Source: Streptomyces sp. SCUT-3
GTDB taxonomy: Bacteria; Actinomycetota; Actinomycetes; Streptomycetales; Streptomycetaceae
Assembly (NCBI RefSeq): GCF_014083985.1
Contig: NZ_CP046907.1
Location: 3,018,001-3,082,000 of the forward strand
Reading direction: 5' to 3'
DNA: 64,000 nt
In this document: positions 63,042 to 64,000 of the stretch, one piece after another
Layout: every line of letters starts with the position of its first letter
Position numbering within the stretch: position 1 is the stretch's first letter
Notes under the pieces: model-generated
What the model saw: only the letters and a program-made list of their open reading frames with translations
Told to the model about the DNA's origin: nothing
Databases searched by the model: none
Translations under genes and position numbers: made by a program

Positions 63042-63297
63042 CGGCACGTCCGCCGGGCTACCAGGCGTGCGCGGTCGTCACCCATCAGGTCGGGATCTGC
63101 TGCCCGTCCCCTGGTGCGGCTGGCCCTGTGGAGGGTCGGCTTCGCGTGGTACCCGGCTTCGGTGCTCGGTCCGAGGGGCCGTCCTGACGGGGGATCCTCC
63201 CGGATCGCCCTGGTCTCGCGGGCCGTTGAGTCCTTTCTACTCCCGGGCGCAGTGAAGCGGAACCCCCTGCCGCACTTCTTTGCCCGATCCGGGCGGA

Positions 63298-64000
63298 TCA
63301 GGACGCAACGGACGGACGGCGGCGCCGCGAGGAGTACCAGACCAGGCCCGCGCCCAGCGCCGCCGCCCCCAGCGCCGCGGCCGCCAGCACCGGAGCCGAC
63401 GGGACGGACAGCGACGGCATGCGCCGGTGCAGCCGCACCGGCCGGTTGAACGACAGCACCGGCCACCCGCGCTCCGCGGCCTCCCGGCGCAGCGCCCGGT
63501 CGGATGACCGCGCAGGGGTGACCGACCGCCTCCAGCATCGGCACGTCCGTGATCGAGTCGCTGTAGGCGTAGCTGCGCGCCAGGTCGTACCCTCCGACGC
63601 GGCCAGCTCGCGCACGGCCTCCGCCTTCGTCGGCCCGTACACGTAGTACTCCACCTCGCCGGTGTAGCAGCCCTCCTCGGCGACCATCCGGGTCGCCACC
63701 ACGTGGTCGGCGCCCAGCATCCGGCCGATCGGCTCCACCACCTCGGCGCCCGAGGCGCTCACGATCACCACGTCCCGGCCGGCCGCGTGGTGCTCCTCGA
63801 TCAGCGAGGCGGCCTCGTCGTAGATGATCGGGTCGATCAGGGCGTGCAGGGCCTCGGCGACGATCTCGCGGACCTGCTGCACGTTCCAGCCGCGGCACAG
63901 CTCGGACAGGTACTTTGCGCATCCCCTCCATCTGGTCGTGGTCGGCGCCGCCGAGCATGAACGAACTGCACGTAGGCGGTGCGCAGCACGGCCCGGCGGT
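63298..64000 (-). pseudogene. HAD-IB family hydrolase, partial and frameshifted
   Basis: Runs off the right edge; its N-terminal DxDGT motif is outside. Seen: GGADHDQMEGMRK, VQQVREIVAEALHALIDPII, VVIVSASGAEVVEPIGRMLG (motif II Ser), KAEAVRELAASEG (motif III Lys) and YAYSDSITDVPMLEAVGHPC (motif IV), then a C-terminal membrane helix and RRRRPSVAS. Indels lie near 63503, 63595, 63914 and 63958. Probably a phosphoserine phosphatase-like membrane-linked enzyme. Confidence 0.8.

Noticed and set aside
1-64000. Antibiotic biosynthetic cluster, rRNA operon or intact prophage
   Set aside because: No PKS, NRPS, terpene or siderophore core genes, no rRNA signatures, and no phage structural genes were found.

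Overview
The window is about 64 kb of very high-GC DNA from a Streptomyces chromosome, or a close relative. The evidence is the GC-saturated third codon positions, a WblA-type WhiB regulator, two SigB/SigF-type sigma factors in tandem, a short SRP RNA just ahead of dnaX, the recR-DUF5063-ask-asd block, and many GTG or TTG starts.

Region 1 (1-13.4 kb) is ordinary core genome. It holds a MarR-controlled MFS efflux pump cut by the left edge, two SigB-family sigma factors, tRNA-Ser(CGA), tadA and its partner, upp, a LytR_C protein, a VapB-like protein, a secreted M28 aminopeptidase and a MerR regulator with a cobalamin-binding fold. Region 2 (13.4-24.1 kb) is housekeeping: tRNA-Ser(GGA), SRP RNA (ffs), dnaX, ybaB, recR, aspartokinase with an internal beta-subunit start, asd, an ECF sigma factor coupled to a repeat-bearing membrane protein, and SURF1. 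Region 3 (24.1-33.3 kb) carries an S9 peptidase, then a stress/dormancy-like minus-strand cluster (rtcB, archease, Hsp20, DUF2267, a coiled-coil protein and a ribosome-hibernation factor with two S30AE C-terminal domains), then a divergent TetR/SDR pair sharing a perfect 27-bp operator.

Region 4 (33.4-41.25 kb) is an integration hotspot. An intact tRNA-Pro(CGG) at 41175-41248 is followed, at increasing distance, by an exact 46-bp copy of its 3' end (35337-35382) and a degenerate copy (33468-33512). The inner segment is a decayed integrative element: an integrase with an amber codon at position 21, a 380-aa protein of unknown function under a promoter flanked by inverted repeats, small unknown proteins and an IS5-type insertion sequence. 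The outer segment carries a secreted FG-GAP protein.

Region 5 (41.3-50 kb) is core again: metallophosphoesterase, YqeY-like protein, bifunctional PBP, wblA, two ArsA-like ATPases, DUF4177 and RidA. Region 6 (50.3-64 kb) looks different. Nearly every gene, including crp, carries single-base indels, which most simply means lower sequence accuracy. Within it, 9.3 kb of accessory-type DNA (truncated ABC permease, ABC ATPase, propeller fragment, HEAT protein, DnaB-N and XRE fragments, CBS-BON protein) separates the crp coding region from what looks like its own leader. The segment is bounded by a 9-bp direct repeat, CTTGTCGAC. It is either a real insertion or a misassembly and is the point most in need of checking.
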